DNA of 64,000 nucleotides, taken from NCBI RefSeq assembly GCF_000152965.1, contig NZ_AANB01000005.1, positions 186,001 to 250,000 of the forward strand. The letters are read 5' to 3'. The notes under the pieces were generated by a model that saw only the letters and a list, made by a program, of their open reading frames with translations, was not told the DNA's origin and ran no database searches. Origin of the DNA: Roseobacter sp. MED193 (lineage in GTDB: Bacteria > Pseudomonadota > Alphaproteobacteria > Rhodobacterales > Rhodobacteraceae). Positions 63,616-64,000 of this stretch are shown here, piece after piece. The position numbers and the translations under genes are program-made. The number at the start of each line of letters is the position of its first letter. Positions within the stretch are counted from its first letter, which is position 1.

Positions 63616-64000
63616 ATGACAACTCTCGTGGAAATTCCCGACATCGGAGATTTTTCGGATGTACCGGTGATTGAGGTCAATGTTGCAGTTGGGGACCGGG
63701 TCGAAGTGGATGACCCGATCCTCATGCTCGAAAGCGACAAGGCGACGCTGGATATTCCGGCCCCTTTGGCAGGTATTGTGGCAGAAATCCGGGTCGCACC
63801 TGGGGATCTGGTCAATATCGGATCCGTGGTCATGGTCATATCTGTGGGGGCAGGTGACACATCGCCCCCCCCGGTCGGCTCTGTTTCACAAGAGCTAGAT
63901 CAGCAGGCCGCGCTCAAGTCTGGTGAACAGGTTCCTGTACAGGCAGATGTGGTCGTCATAGGTGCAGGACCCGGCGGCTATAGTGCCGCGTTCCGTGCCG
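63616..64000 (+). CDS. lpdA: Dihydrolipoyl dehydrogenase (E3) with N-terminal lipoyl domain, partial
   Basis: The frame is open to the right window edge; 128 residues are seen. A lipoyl domain (lipoyl-Lys42 in LESDKATLDIP) is fused ahead of an E3 FAD-binding start VVVIGAGPGGYSAAFRA. This extra lipoyl domain is known in some Neisseria- and Ralstonia-type E3 proteins. It completes an E1-E2-E3 complex downstream of mdeA. Confidence 0.9.
   Translation, partial: MTTLVEIPDIGDFSDVPVIEVNVAVGDRVEVDDPILMLESDKATLDIPAPLAGIVAEIRVAPGDLVNIGSVVMVISVGAGDTSPPPVGSVSQELDQQAALKSGEQVPVQADVVVIGAGPGGYSAAFRA

Overview
The window reads as a chromosomal stretch of an alphaproteobacterium of the Roseobacter group (Rhodobacterales). 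This rests on fairly GC-rich coding DNA, a CheB/CheD chemotaxis end, a CtrA-type TTAA-N7-TTAAC site, a hutF-type histidine pathway, an AqpS/ArsH arsenic locus, an Anbu proteasome-like cluster, many LysR, Lrp and SDR genes, and a methionine gamma-lyase locus. The species cannot be fixed from sequence alone. No rRNA, tRNA, CRISPR array or prophage was seen.

Layout: 1-941 is the end of a chemotaxis operon (cheB partial, cheD, terminator). 1077-3649 is modABC for molybdate uptake, facing two tandem LysM plus solute-binding-protein fusions (3720-5833) and an orphan membrane-anchored protein with a CtrA-like site upstream (6003-6955). 7292-14690 is a complete histidine-degradation locus: hutF divergent from hutIHGU, with the hutC repressor convergent. 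14989-17325 is a hybrid histidine kinase. 17382-21398 is an Lrp, M24 hydrolase, diaminopropionate ammonia-lyase and M20 deacylase operon. 21694-25733 holds a phosphatase, a UDP-sugar dehydrogenase and a membrane alpha/beta-hydrolase.

26415-31402 is a LysR-controlled operon (hydroxyacid dehydrogenase, aldehyde dehydrogenase, serine acetyltransferase, VOC protein). It ends against an intact IS3-family element (31495-32751, with inverted repeats and a CTA target duplication) and an IS5-type transposase stub. 33093-37886 is the five-gene Anbu cluster (two transglutaminases, circularly permuted ATP-grasp, alpha-E protein, Anbu). 39091-40036 is an SDR with altered catalytic residues plus a small membrane protein. 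40130-44252 is an unusual arsenic locus (arsR divergent from deacylase, aqpS, PatB-type C-S lyase, arsH) with no arsenate reductase.

44316-47797 carries LysR/SDR and quinone-oxidoreductase genes around a decayed stretch. 47888-53492 is a LacI-controlled ABC importer with a phosphodiesterase. 53601-55404 is an ECF41 sigma-factor operon whose own promoter matches the ECF41 consensus exactly. 55722-57539 is a BCCT transporter broken by one in-frame TGA. 57710-64000 is an mde locus: Lrp regulator, methionine gamma-lyase, and a full E1-E2-E3 2-oxoacid dehydrogenase that probably oxidises the 2-oxobutyrate released from methionine.

The most notable items are the Anbu cluster, the reductase-less arsenic operon with a possible mercapturate-type deacylase/C-S lyase pair, the ECF41 promoter match, the mde locus with its own complete dehydrogenase complex, the single-codon lesion in the BCCT gene, and the apparent ATC start of modA.
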